A stretch of DNA of 64,000 bases from Acidobacteria subdivision 2 bacterium RH1 MAG20 (GCA_002197545.1 NFUO01000112.1:1-64000); one strand, 5' to 3'; shown: positions 18,663-27,483, counted from the stretch's first letter. A program made the numbers and translations. The notes: generated by a model not told the origin, from the letters alone.

Positions 18663-19268
18663 ATGCTTATTCTTGCCTCTGCCTCGCCTCGTCGCCGTGA
18701 ACTGCTCAGTCAAGCCGCTCTTACCTTTACCGTCGAGTCCGCCGATCTCAATGAAGATCGTCTGTCTGACGAGGCTGCGGCCGCTTATGTTCAGCGTCTC
18801 GCCGTAGAAAAAGCGCAGGCCATCTGGAACCGCCATCAGGCTGCCGATACTGTTGACGATCCTCTCGTCGTTCTTGGGGCTGACACGGCTGTTGTCAGTG
18901 AGGGAAACATCCTGGGGAAGCCGGTCAATGCCGCCGATGCTCGCCGCATGTTGCAGCTTCTCAGCGGGCGCACCCATGCTGTGCTCACTGGACTCGCGGC
19001 GATCAACCGTAAGGGAGTCATCAGCGACGTGGAGATTACACAGGTCACCTTCAACGCGCTTCAGGACGCAGAAATTGCCGAGTACATTGCTACCGGCGAG
19101 CCGCTCGATAAAGCTGGAGCCTACGCCATTCAGGGCTACGCCGCACGATGGATTCCGCGCATCGAAGGCTGCTACTTCAACGTGGTCGGCCTGCCCATCG
19201 TTCGCACCATCGCTCTGCTCGGTGAGGCAGAAAATTTAACACCGATGAACACCGATGAACACGGATAA
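18663..19268 (+). CDS. maf: Maf family nucleotide pyrophosphatase
   Basis: A 201-residue cytoplasmic enzyme of the Maf/HAM1-like family, which hydrolyses non-canonical or modified nucleoside triphosphates to monophosphates. The N-terminus LILASASPRRRELL is the family signature, followed by ESADLNED, VLGADTAVV (with the catalytic Asp), KPVNAADA and GRTHAVLTGLA. AGAYAIQGYA and GCYFNVVGLPI close the fold. The ATG at 18663 begins directly at the conserved motif. The last residues (after LLGEAE) and the stop codon come from a 10-base tandem repeat that overruns the end of the gene. Confidence 0.9.
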   Translation: MLILASASPRRRELLSQAALTFTVESADLNEDRLSDEAAAAYVQRLAVEKAQAIWNRHQAADTVDDPLVVLGADTAVVSEGNILGKPVNAADARRMLQLLSGRTHAVLTGLAAINRKGVISDVEITQVTFNALQDAEIAEYIATGEPLDKAGAYAIQGYAARWIPRIEGCYFNVVGLPIVRTIALLGEAENLTPMNTDEHG

Positions 19269-19287
19269 CTACGGAGGAACACGGATG
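19238..19287. repeat. Five 10-bp tandem units, AACACCGATG type
   Basis: Units are AACACCGATG, AACACCGATG, AACACGGATA, ACTACGGAGG and AACACGGATG. The array begins inside the maf reading frame and its third unit supplies the TAA stop (19266-19268). The same motif family occurs after tgt. Confidence 0.85.
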
Positions 19288-19355
19288 GAAGACTGGATTT
19301 GAAGATTTCGCAGAGCATTTTTAATGTTTCTATGAGGACGTCTGTGCTCCCACGA

Positions 19356-19411
19356 AACCACGTCATCTCGACCGGAGCGAAGCGCAGTGGAGAGACCCCT
19401 ATATTTGACTT
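19356..19411 (+). repeat. Dispersed intergenic repeat, copy 2
   Basis: Reads ACCACGTCATCTCGACCGGA, then GCGAAGCGCAGTGGAGAGAC, then CCCTATATTT. It matches copies at 11981-12037 and 60731-60796 but lacks their internal GCCGCC hairpin. Confidence 0.8.
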
Positions 19412-19450
19412 TCGTTTGATCCGGGAAGGCCTGCCATCTATGAAAATGTT

Positions 19451-20587
19451 TTAGTCGACGGTGGCAAGCATTGCGGCGAGCAGCGCGGTTCGTGGAACCA
19501 GATGCTCGATCACGACATGCTCGTGGGCGGCGTGGGCTCCCTCGCCTACGGCTCCCATTCCATCGAGCGTCGGAATGCCGAGCGCTGCGGTGAAGTTGCC
19601 GTCCGATCCGCCGCCGGTGGATGCCTCTTCTAACTTGAAGCCAAGTTCGGCTGCCCGTTTTTGCGCCGTTTTGAGCAGGGCGATGGTGCCCGCCTTGCGC
19701 TCCATGGGTGGACGGTTGATGCCGCCGGTGATTTCGAGCTTGCAGTGGGTGTCGGAGACCTTGAGGCTGCGAAATAGCTTTTCTACGCGTGCGGCGTCGC
19801 TCATCTTCGCAATACGGACGTCGACCTCGGCATGTGCGTTTTCGGCGATAACATTGGAGCGGGTTCCACCAGAGATCACACCGCAGTTTACGGTTCGCTG
19901 CAGGCTCAGATCGGTGAAGTTGGAGATGGTCTGCACCAGCTTTGCCAGCTCCAGAACTGCCGAGTGGCCACGCTCGAAGTCCACGCCGGCGTGCGACCCT
20001 ACTCCTGTAACGCGCACATCGTAGTGGCCTACTCCTTTGCGGGCGGTCTTGTAGGCGAGGCCCTGGGCCGGCTCCAGCACGAAGACCGCGGTCGATTCGA
20101 GAGCCAATTTTTCCGTAATGGGCCGCGAGACCGTGCTTCCAACCTCCTCCTCGCTATTGAGAAGCAAGATCACGGGGCGCTCCAGCTTCAACTCTCGCAG
20201 GATGCTGACAGCGGCCAGCGCCATAACCACGCCAGCCTTCATATCGAGTACGCCGGGCCCCCAATAACGGCCTTTTTCTTCACGCCAGGGCATCTTTGCC
20301 AGCGTTCCCATGGGCCATACCGTATCGAGATGCGCGAGCAGAAGAACGGGCTTGCGTTTAGAGCGGATGGGGCCGAAACGGAGTTCGAGGACGTCTCCGA
20401 AGACTTTTTGCTTGTGGCGTTTAGAGCGGCCACCCAGGCTGCGGGAGAGATCTTCGGCCAGAGCCATGGCGGCGTTAACTGCTGTCCTATCTTCACTTGG
20501 AGATTCCTGAAGCACCATCTCCCGGAGGCTGGTTCGAATCCATTCACTCTTTTTTTCAGCGCAGGTCAGAATCGCTTTCGTGTTCAT
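19451..20587 (-). CDS. M20 family metallopeptidase
   Basis: A 378-residue zinc peptidase resembling glutamate carboxypeptidase (CPG2) and related acyl-amino-acid hydrolases. The first metal ligands are in VLLLAHLDTVWP (His-x-Asp), the bridging Asp in GVLDMKAGV, and the catalytic Glu-Glu in LLNSEEEVGS. The dimerisation domain contains GVGSHAGVDFERGHSAV. GGGSDGNFTAALGIPTLDGMG holds later ligands, and the final His is in HAAHEHVVIE. There is no signal peptide, so it is probably cytoplasmic. It diverges from lpxC across a region containing palindromes. Substrate unknown. Confidence 0.9.
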   Translation of the reverse strand: MNTKAILTCAEKKSEWIRTSLREMVLQESPSEDRTAVNAAMALAEDLSRSLGGRSKRHKQKVFGDVLELRFGPIRSKRKPVLLLAHLDTVWPMGTLAKMPWREEKGRYWGPGVLDMKAGVVMALAAVSILRELKLERPVILLLNSEEEVGSTVSRPITEKLALESTAVFVLEPAQGLAYKTARKGVGHYDVRVTGVGSHAGVDFERGHSAVLELAKLVQTISNFTDLSLQRTVNCGVISGGTRSNVIAENAHAEVDVRIAKMSDAARVEKLFRSLKVSDTHCKLEITGGINRPPMERKAGTIALLKTAQKRAAELGFKLEEASTGGGSDGNFTAALGIPTLDGMGAVGEGAHAAHEHVVIEHLVPRTALLAAMLATVD

Positions 20588-20651
20588 GGACGGATGTTAT
20601 AGCAGAGGCATGGCTTACGGGAAGTTCTGGAAGGTATCGAAAGAGTCAATT

Positions 20652-20682
20652 CTATCGCGATAGTGTGGCATATTTACCACAT
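20652..20682. promoter_or_regulatory. Palindromes between M20 peptidase and lpxC
   Basis: A perfect 12-base palindrome CTATCGCGATAG (20652-20663) abuts a second inverted pair TGTGG (20664-20668) and CCACA (20677-20681). They lie in the 164-base divergent promoter region and could be operator sites. No known regulator is assigned. Confidence 0.45.
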
Positions 20683-20751
20683 GGACAGGAATTGATCTGC
20701 TTGTAATCTCTTACGAGGTACGAAGGTACGTTTACCAGGGATGTTGATTTC

Positions 20752-21666
20752 GTGAGACTCGAAGCTCATTTTGAGCGGACAATTCGATCGGAGATAGAGT
20801 TCAGCGGTGTTGGGCTGCACAGTGGAGCACCCGTCTCGATGCGATTGGTCCCGGCCCCGGCAGGATCGGGTATCGTCTTTCGACGCACAGACCTGGACAA
20901 CTTCGAGATTGCGGCCATTGGCCGGAATGTAGCGAAAGTCAGCTACGCGACCAGCCTCATGCGTGGCAGCGTTTTGATTTCAACGACGGAGCATCTTTTA
21001 TCTGCGCTGATTGGGTTTGGCGTGGATAATGTCATCGTCGAGATGGACAATCTGGAGGTCCCGATCCTTGATGGAAGCGCTCAGCCTTATGTGCAGGCCT
21101 TTCATTCTGTTGGAATTAAGCAGCAACGGCGGAAGCGGGAGTATATACGGATACTGAAGGAGATCGAGGTTCGGGAGGGATCGAAGTTTATCGGCGTCTA
21201 TCCGGGCTCGGGGTATGGGATTCAGTACACTATCGACTTCCCGCAACCCATTGGATATGAGACCTTTACGGGTGATCTGGCGACCGGGGATTATGTGAAG
21301 TTGATTGCTCCGGCGCGGACGTTCGGGTTTAAGGAAGATGAGGCCATGCTGCGCGATATGGGGCTTATTCGTGGGGTTTCGGATGAGAGCGCCATTATTC
21401 TGTCGCGGCAAGGTATTGAAAATGGGCCGCTTCGATTCCATGACGAGTTTGTGCGGCACAAGGTTCTGGACCTGATTGGCGACCTTGCTCTGGCGGGGCG
21501 GCGGATTCAGGGACATGTAGTTGCGGAGAGGGCGGGGCATGCCATGCATACTGCTCTTGTGCAACGGCTTATGCGGGACCGCTCGGCGTGGGAGCTGGCC
21601 CATGGGTATGATGAAGTAGCTGAACTGGAGACGGCCCCTCTGGTTTTGCACCATGCCTCGGCGTAA
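20752..21666 (+). CDS. lpxC: UDP-3-O-acyl-N-acetylglucosamine deacetylase
   Basis: A 304-residue cytoplasmic zinc enzyme carrying out the first committed step of lipid A synthesis: removal of the acetyl group from UDP-3-O-acyl-GlcNAc. FSGVGLHSGAPVSM opens the family. The zinc ligands are His81 in STTEHLLSAL and His236/Asp240 in VRHKVLDLIGDLAL; the general-base-like His263 is in RAGHAMH. Translation starts at GTG 20752. The length matches LpxC from other phyla. Its presence shows an outer membrane with lipid A. folK follows after 105 bases. The upstream region is shared with the divergent M20 peptidase. Confidence 0.96.
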   Translation: MRLEAHFERTIRSEIEFSGVGLHSGAPVSMRLVPAPAGSGIVFRRTDLDNFEIAAIGRNVAKVSYATSLMRGSVLISTTEHLLSALIGFGVDNVIVEMDNLEVPILDGSAQPYVQAFHSVGIKQQRRKREYIRILKEIEVREGSKFIGVYPGSGYGIQYTIDFPQPIGYETFTGDLATGDYVKLIAPARTFGFKEDEAMLRDMGLIRGVSDESAIILSRQGIENGPLRFHDEFVRHKVLDLIGDLALAGRRIQGHVVAERAGHAMHTALVQRLMRDRSAWELAHGYDEVAELETAPLVLHHASA

Positions 21667-21771
21667 GTGGTTTTTGTAGTGCTCGGCATGGTATTTTGTG
21701 CGGCAAACGTGGGCTCCGGAATGAATTAATTTGTCGTTTTCAGGCGATTGAGACGTCTTTTGAGGTCATTT

Positions 21772-22248
21772 GTGAAAGAGCTTGCGGCGATTGCGTTGGG
21801 GTCGAACCTTGCGTCGGGGTTTGGCGATCGAGAGGCAAATCTGCGGGAGGCGGTGCGGCGGTGCGGCGCGCTAGGTGAGGTGCGGGCGGTCTCGATCTTT
21901 TACGACACGGAGCCGGTGGGGTATGTTTCGCAGCCGAGATTTTTGAATGGAGCGCTGCTGCTGCAGACAGAGTTGGAGCCGGTGGCGTTGATGCGCGGCC
22001 TACTCGATATTGAGCGCGCGATGGGACGGGAGCGGGGGATCGCAAAGGGGCCTCGGGTGATCGATCTTGATTTGTTGCTGTATGGGCCGGTGGTGATGGC
22101 TACGGCGGAGCTGACGCTGCCGCATCCTGAGATGCATCGGCGGCGGTTTGTGCTGGAGCCACTAGCGGAGATTGCGCCGAAGATGATGCATCCGGTGCTG
22201 GGGAAGACTGTGAGGGAGATGCTTCAGCGGGTGCTGGAGAAGGGGTAG
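21772..22248 (+). CDS. folK: 2-amino-4-hydroxy-6-hydroxymethyldihydropteridine pyrophosphokinase
   Basis: A 158-residue cytoplasmic enzyme that transfers pyrophosphate from ATP to 6-hydroxymethyl-dihydropterin, supplying the substrate of FolP. The family pattern is plain: AAIALGSNLAS, FYDTEPVGYVSQPRFLNGAL, GRERGIAKGPRVIDLDLLLYG (with the two metal-binding Asp) and LPHPEMHRRRFVLEPLAEIAP. A GTG at 21772 starts directly before the first strand; an ATG at 21748 would add eight basic residues. The usual partner folP lies 34 kb away at 56552. Confidence 0.93.
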   Translation: MKELAAIALGSNLASGFGDREANLREAVRRCGALGEVRAVSIFYDTEPVGYVSQPRFLNGALLLQTELEPVALMRGLLDIERAMGRERGIAKGPRVIDLDLLLYGPVVMATAELTLPHPEMHRRRFVLEPLAEIAPKMMHPVLGKTVREMLQRVLEKG

Positions 22249-22297
22249 GCAGTTTTTGGGCTTTGTAAAAGCTGGCTGGGTGTGGGGTTACATTTCT

Positions 22298-22357
22298 ATC
22301 CTTCGCGATAGGCTGCGAAGGATGGGGCACCCGGGAGTTTGGGGTTGGGGCACCCGG
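22298..22357. repeat. Hairpin followed by 12-base direct repeats
   Basis: ATCCTTCGC (22298-22306) pairs with GCGAAGGAT (22315-22323). TGGGGCACCCGG then occurs at 22323-22334 and again at 22346-22357. The block lies between the convergent folK and the 1008-residue protein gene and may act as a terminator or be a repeat element. Confidence 0.6.
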
Positions 22358-22373
22358 CGCTGGAATATTTGGG

Positions 22374-25300
22374 TTAGAAGGTGAATCCTATGCCGAGGGT
22401 GTAGCGATCCTGGAAGAACTTCGCCGCTGGTTTGATGACGAAGACGTCCGAGGTGTAGTTGTCGCCGCCCAAATCTATTTCGAAGTCCTCGTAGCTGTTG
22501 CGGATGATATCCGGGTTTCTACTCCAGGTTTCTCGGTAATCGGCGCGGAGCATGACGCGTGGAGAGACGCGGTATTTGATTCCTGCGCCATATTGCAGGC
22601 CGAACTGGAAGATGCCTCCGCCATCGAGCGGTGAGGTTCCACCGAAGTCGAAGGCGGCCTTGAGCAGACCGATGTTGCCAAGACCGAGCTTGAAGGGGCC
22701 TGCGGGTTTTTTGAGCGGCGAGTCCGAGAGAGCGATAAGTTGAAAGGCTGGTCCAACTGCGACATAGGGTCTCCACCGCGAGGTTGGCGGGCGAAGATGG
22801 GCGAGCAGGTTGTACTCGAACTGGCGGGTAGTGAGGCCGACGCGAGCTGAAGCGAACGCCGAGTCTTCATCTTCATCAGGATGGTTGGGGTCGCCTACAA
22901 AAACTCCAATGCCTATTGTGTATTTGCCCTGCTGGCGGAAGTAGGAGAACTCGTTGGAGAAGTATTTCCAACTGTTGACGGTGACGGTGCCACCCGCGGT
23001 CCAGCCGTCGTTGACCTGATCGTAGAGATCCAGCTCATAATATGGGTCGGTGGGATCGCTCGATACGAGAAGAGTATCGACGAAACTAAGGTCGTTTGTC
23101 CGAAAGTGAAGATAGCCGGCTTCGAGAGCGAGCTCGTAGCGCGGCGGGTCCCATTTGTGGCTGACGGCGGGTTGATACGGCGTGGAGGGTTCGGCGAGGC
23201 GGTCGTGCGGACGGAAGGCGCGCTGGAGGAGACGCGGCCCGGCGCCGGCCTCCTGATACTGCGTGCCGGAGGCATCGGTCTTGCGCCATGCTCCGTAGTC
23301 CTGGGGTAGCTCGCTGCTGCTGCGGAGGTAGTCGTGGACTTTGAAGCCGCCGGAGATTCCCTGATAGATGAGGTTGCCGCGCCAGAGACTGTTGCGGACG
23401 ATGAGTGCGGTGTCGCGGGTGCTGCGCTGGAGGCGGTTGGGCGCAGGCGAGATGGTGTCGGGGGTCGTCTTCGGGTTGTCGCAGGAGTTGATGTGGAGGA
23501 CGGCGACCTGGCCGTCGGTGAGCAGGCGGTCGCCAGTGGAGTTGTAGGCGTCGGTGGGCATCCAGGGGCGGGCAACCATGTCGAGGCTGGTGACGCAGCC
23601 GGTGAACTTGAGGTCGTTGACGATCTTGGAGCGCTCGTTGTCGATGTGCTCGTCGATGACGTGGATGAAGGTCTTCTGCCTGCGGGAGAAAGCGATGCCG
23701 ATGTCCTGCGTGGAGGAGGCGGTGAGGACGGGCTGGCCGTCTAACTGCGCGGTGGTGGGGAAGATGCGGAGATGGTGGCGCGAGTTGAAGGTGTTGGTGG
23801 TCTTGCCGAGGGTGTAGATGGGGGCGCGCTCGTCGAGCAGAAGCACGGACATGGGCGCCTGGGTGTAGGTGTGGTTGCCGCTGAGGGTCTTGATGGTGCG
23901 GAAGGTCGAGCCGGCGGTGAGCTCGTCGGAGGGTAGCCAGCCGGCGGCGGTGAAGGCCCGATGCAGGGAGTCGGCGGAGCCGATGAAGATGAGGTTGGTG
24001 AGGTCGGAGACCTTATTGCCGACCTTTGTACGGGTGCGGAAGGGAATGGTTTTGACGAAGGTTTGGAGGTGCTCGCGCTCGTCGGCGGAGCTGGCCGAGG
24101 GACGGATGGAGGAGGGATAGGTCTGCGAGGTGACGTCGGGTTTTACATACTCGAGAATGAGTTCGGTGCCTGCGTTGTAGAGGATCTCGGGTTCGGCGAA
24201 ACCCAGAACTGCGCTGCCTGAGGCAGAGGCGAAGATGTAGGCGATGGGATCGATGCCGGCGAAGGTAAGGACGCCGTTTTCGGCGGAGTGACCGGGGGTT
24301 CCGGTGGAGCGGATGCCTTGGATCTTGCCAGCGGCGGTTACTTTTTCCTGCGAGTTTTCTACCTGAAAGATGCGGGCATCGATGACGAGCGAACGTCCGT
24401 CGGGTGTAGTGGCGTGGTCCCACAGGATGGTGAGGGCGGCAGTCTCGTGCTTGAATCCCCAGCCGACACCGTGGGCATTGGTGACCGTGCCTTCAAGGAT
24501 GGAGCCTTCGGGAAGAAAGATACTGCCATCGACGACGAGCGGCTCGATGGAGACTGCCTTGATGGTCATGCCTTCTTTGGCAGTGCGCGAAGAGAGCGGC
24601 TGGAGCAGGCGGACGGAGAACCGGCTACCGGCGGGAATACCGGTTACTTTTTCGAGGGAGGATTGAGGGAGGGAAAGGCTTGTGGCTCCGGCTGTGATGT
24701 GCAGGGTAGTGCCGTCGGTGTGCCATTGGCCTTTGTAAATCGTGCCGTCGTGGGCCTCGACCATTGCAGTGCCATTGGGGAAGACCTGCAGATATTGAGG
24801 TGAGGTGGGGGAAGACTGCGGCGGGGTGTAGATGTCGTCGAGGTCGGTGCCGAGGAGGTTGGCTATCTTTACTGTTTGTTGGCCTGCATGGGTGGTGCAG
24901 GTGAGCGAGTCTTCGCTGAAGGTGGGAGATGTTGCGTCGGGAAGCAGGCCGGGCATGGCGTCCGTGCTGCCAACCAAAGTGAGCGGCTGGCCGGTGGCGA
25001 AGTCTTTGCCGCTGAGGGCGAAAGCCCAGCCTTCGTGGGAGAGCTTCGTCTCCTGGAGGGAGCCGTTGCTGAAGGGGACCGCGCCGAGAGTGCGGCGGCG
25101 GCCAGAGTCGAGGTCGTAGTACCGCAGGAGGTATTGCTTCTTCTGCACGATGAGGATGAGAGCGCCTTGTCCGTCTCTTACCGGCCATGCCTGCATGGCG
25201 TGTTTGGTGATGCTGCTCGTCTTGCCTTTCACCGTCATCTTTGCCACGCCATCTTGATGGCCGCTCTTGCGGACGATGGTGATGGTTGTGGGTGGAGCTG

Positions 25301-25400
25301 CCTCGGCAGCTTTGGCGAAGGTTGGCGCTATGACGAGGAAGGACAGTAGAAGTGCGGCAAGAAGGGCTTCTCTGGGAACAGGGTTGTGGCGGACTCGCAT
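22374..25400 (-). CDS. LssY-C-like domain and outer-membrane barrel fusion protein
   Basis: A 1008-residue secreted protein. Residues 1-32 are a signal peptide (ending AKAAEA). About 33-430 is a beta-rich region of unknown type, with SRFSVRLLQPLSS and LPEGSILEGTVTNA suggesting a small beta-barrel module. About 455-620 resembles the LssY C-terminal domain: DLTNLIFIGSADSLHRAFTA, AGWLPSD, RHHLRIF, then HVIDEHIDNERSKIVNDL. About 757-1008 is a membrane beta-barrel with alternating hydrophobic strands, ending DRYTLGIGFTF. The LssY match is made by eye. No partner gene is adjacent. Function unknown; a surface or outer-membrane role is likely. Confidence 0.65.
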   Translation of the reverse strand: MRVRHNPVPREALLAALLLSFLVIAPTFAKAAEAAPPTTITIVRKSGHQDGVAKMTVKGKTSSITKHAMQAWPVRDGQGALILIVQKKQYLLRYYDLDSGRRRTLGAVPFSNGSLQETKLSHEGWAFALSGKDFATGQPLTLVGSTDAMPGLLPDATSPTFSEDSLTCTTHAGQQTVKIANLLGTDLDDIYTPPQSSPTSPQYLQVFPNGTAMVEAHDGTIYKGQWHTDGTTLHITAGATSLSLPQSSLEKVTGIPAGSRFSVRLLQPLSSRTAKEGMTIKAVSIEPLVVDGSIFLPEGSILEGTVTNAHGVGWGFKHETAALTILWDHATTPDGRSLVIDARIFQVENSQEKVTAAGKIQGIRSTGTPGHSAENGVLTFAGIDPIAYIFASASGSAVLGFAEPEILYNAGTELILEYVKPDVTSQTYPSSIRPSASSADEREHLQTFVKTIPFRTRTKVGNKVSDLTNLIFIGSADSLHRAFTAAGWLPSDELTAGSTFRTIKTLSGNHTYTQAPMSVLLLDERAPIYTLGKTTNTFNSRHHLRIFPTTAQLDGQPVLTASSTQDIGIAFSRRQKTFIHVIDEHIDNERSKIVNDLKFTGCVTSLDMVARPWMPTDAYNSTGDRLLTDGQVAVLHINSCDNPKTTPDTISPAPNRLQRSTRDTALIVRNSLWRGNLIYQGISGGFKVHDYLRSSSELPQDYGAWRKTDASGTQYQEAGAGPRLLQRAFRPHDRLAEPSTPYQPAVSHKWDPPRYELALEAGYLHFRTNDLSFVDTLLVSSDPTDPYYELDLYDQVNDGWTAGGTVTVNSWKYFSNEFSYFRQQGKYTIGIGVFVGDPNHPDEDEDSAFASARVGLTTRQFEYNLLAHLRPPTSRWRPYVAVGPAFQLIALSDSPLKKPAGPFKLGLGNIGLLKAAFDFGGTSPLDGGGIFQFGLQYGAGIKYRVSPRVMLRADYRETWSRNPDIIRNSYEDFEIDLGGDNYTSDVFVIKPAAKFFQDRYTLGIGFTF

Positions 25401-25731
25401 TTGGCCTCGCTCGGTGGCTTAGCGGTATCGAAAAGTTGCAACCAATTGTATGGGTAGAGGTTAAATAGAGATGCCCGTGCGTAATTTTTCTGAGGATATC
25501 ACCGCGGCGTTGTTGGGGCGATCAGGCAAACGGTGACTGGACTCATCCGTTCCACGAAAGAGGCGGGAGCAGGAGGCCATTTGTGCTTCCGCTAACGTAG
25601 TGACACGGCTAAAGTCCAATACCCCAATGTGAGAAGCTTTTTTTGATAGGGGTCTTTCATCTGCGCGCTCGCGGCTGCCAGAGGGGCCGATTTCGTATCG
25701 AGTGCTCTTGCTGGAGTCGTCAGGAGAAGGT
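25401..25731. other. Divergent intergenic region
   Basis: About 330 bases between the start of the 1008-residue protein gene and the FAD oxidoreductase. It should hold promoters for both. I see no clear hairpin or repeat. A GTG at 25702 inside it is an alternative start for the oxidoreductase. Confidence 0.4.
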
Positions 25732-26871
25732 TTGGGTCGCTACAGTGCGGATGTCATGATTGTGGGTGGAGGACCGGCAGGCCTGGCCGCGGCCATCGCG
25801 CTGAGAGGGGCCGGAGCGGAGGTACTGATCGCAGATGCGCAGGAACCTCCCATTGATAAGGCGTGCGGTGAGGGCCTCATGCCTGATTCGCGCCGCGAAT
25901 TATCCAGACTTGGAATCGACCTTGCCCCAGCGCGTGGTGCGCCATTTACAGGCATTCGCTTTGCTGACAGGCACTCCAGCGTGAGTGCCGAGTTCTCGCA
26001 GGGGGAAGGTCTGGGCATTCGTCGATTGGCGTTGCATCAGCTCTTGCTGGATCGCGCCGCCGCGATGGGTGTTCGGATGCGGTGGCGGACGAGGGTTGAG
26101 TTGCATCCTGCACAGAGACCCATGCTGGATGGGGAGGTTCTCCGTTACAAGTATTTGATTGGCGCGGATGGCGAGTCTTCCCGGACCCGCGCATGGGCTG
26201 GATTGGACGCTGGAGTGCTTCGGAGCCGACGCTTCGGCTTTCGCGCACACTTCGAGTTTACGGACGCGGGAGACCAGACCTATCCGGGGCGCGACCACGT
26301 CGAGATTCATTGGGGCGACAAGGGGCAGGCGTATGTCACTCCGGTTGGAGAGCGGATGGTGTGTGTCGCCGTTGTCTCCCGCTTGCGGTCACCGGCGACC
26401 TTCAGGAGCGTGATCGACAGTATTCCGGTTCTTCGCGAATCGCTCTCGCGGGCGAAGCAGTTTACTGGACAGCGAGGCGCAGTGACCACAACATCCAGTG
26501 TCCATCGCGTGACACGCGGCGATGTTGCGCTGGTGGGCGATGCTTCCGGCTCGGTGGACGCGATTACGGGAGAGGGCCTTGCGCTGGGCTTTCGTCAGGC
26601 TTTGCTGCTGCGCGATTCGATTGCCGAGGGTGGCCTGGAGCGATATGAATCGCAACATGCGAGCATATTGCGGCTGCCGCAACAGATGGCGCGTGTCCTG
26701 TTGCTGATGGACCGGCATCCGCAATTGAGGCGGCGCGCGCTCAGGGCATTTGAGGCTCGTCCTGATTTGTTTGCCGCGATGCTTCGCGTGCATCTTAATG
26801 AAGAACGTTTGCCCGGTGTTGTGCTTCGGCATGGGGCGGAGTTCGGAAGGTTGTTGCTGGCTGGCCTATGA
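25732..26871 (+). CDS. FAD-dependent oxidoreductase, geranylgeranyl-reductase-like
   Basis: A 379-residue flavoprotein. The dinucleotide-binding motif is VMIVGGGPAGLAAAIALRGAG, ending in an acidic residue at the second strand. KACGEGLMPDSRRELSRLG is typical of the geranylgeranyl reductase and halogenase-like group, and VALVGDASGSVDAITGEGLALG is the second FAD motif. A TTG at 25732 is preceded by AGGAG at five bases; a GTG at 25702 is the alternative. Its stop overlaps the YceI gene by four bases (ATGA). In other bacteria this pair often sits near polyketide or isoprenoid genes, none of which are present here. The substrate is unknown. Confidence 0.82.
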   Translation: MGRYSADVMIVGGGPAGLAAAIALRGAGAEVLIADAQEPPIDKACGEGLMPDSRRELSRLGIDLAPARGAPFTGIRFADRHSSVSAEFSQGEGLGIRRLALHQLLLDRAAAMGVRMRWRTRVELHPAQRPMLDGEVLRYKYLIGADGESSRTRAWAGLDAGVLRSRRFGFRAHFEFTDAGDQTYPGRDHVEIHWGDKGQAYVTPVGERMVCVAVVSRLRSPATFRSVIDSIPVLRESLSRAKQFTGQRGAVTTTSSVHRVTRGDVALVGDASGSVDAITGEGLALGFRQALLLRDSIAEGGLERYESQHASILRLPQQMARVLLLMDRHPQLRRRALRAFEARPDLFAAMLRVHLNEERLPGVVLRHGAEFGRLLLAGL

Positions 26872-27461
26872 CAAAAATGATGAGCAACGTTCGTATCGTG
26901 GCGGTGATGCTGGTGGTTGCGCTCGCCGTTGGCTCTGCGGGCGCGCAAAGCTCGCCTGCGAGGGCTACGCTTCACTTCGATCCGGCTGGAACGAAGATCG
27001 ACTGGACGCTGAAGGATGTTCTGCATACTGTTCGTGGAACGTTCCGGCTCAAGGGCGGCCTGGTGACGTTCGATGAAAAGACAGGCGCGGCGCAGGGCGA
27101 GATCATTGTGGAAACTGGGTCTGGCGAGAGCGGCAATAGCAGCCGGGACCGTCGTATGCAGAAAGATGTGCTCGAAAGCGCAAAGTATCCGGAGGCGATC
27201 TTTCATCCCGAAAAGGTCACTGGCGTCGTTCATGCCGGGCAGTCGCAGACGATCACGGTGGCAGGCACATTTACGATTCATGGCGCGGATCATCCATTGA
27301 CACTGCAGGTGCAGACGGTGCTGAACGGGGATACGCTGACGGCGAAGACCAGCTTCGCAGTGCCCTACGTTGCCTGGGGGATGAAAGATCCGAGCACACT
27401 GATGCTGCGGGTAGCGAAAGAAGTGCAGGTGGATGTCGATGCCAGGGCCAGTCTGAAGTGA
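26868..27461 (+). CDS. YceI family periplasmic protein
   Basis: A 197-residue lipocalin-like protein. A signal peptide (about 1-27, ending SAGAQ) is followed by the YceI barrel: HFDPAGTKIDWTLKDVLHTV, RGTFRLKGG, DRRMQKDVLESAKYPEAIFH and GTFTIHGADHPLTL. Members bind isoprenoid or other long hydrophobic molecules in the periplasm. The start codon overlaps the stop of the FAD oxidoreductase, so the two are coupled and may act on, or carry, a shared isoprenoid-type compound (inference). tgt follows 22 bases downstream. Confidence 0.9.
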   Translation: MTKMMSNVRIVAVMLVVALAVGSAGAQSSPARATLHFDPAGTKIDWTLKDVLHTVRGTFRLKGGLVTFDEKTGAAQGEIIVETGSGESGNSSRDRRMQKDVLESAKYPEAIFHPEKVTGVVHAGQSQTITVAGTFTIHGADHPLTLQVQTVLNGDTLTAKTSFAVPYVAWGMKDPSTLMLRVAKEVQVDVDARASLK

Positions 27462-27483
27462 TGGCTGCTTCTACAATTCAGGG

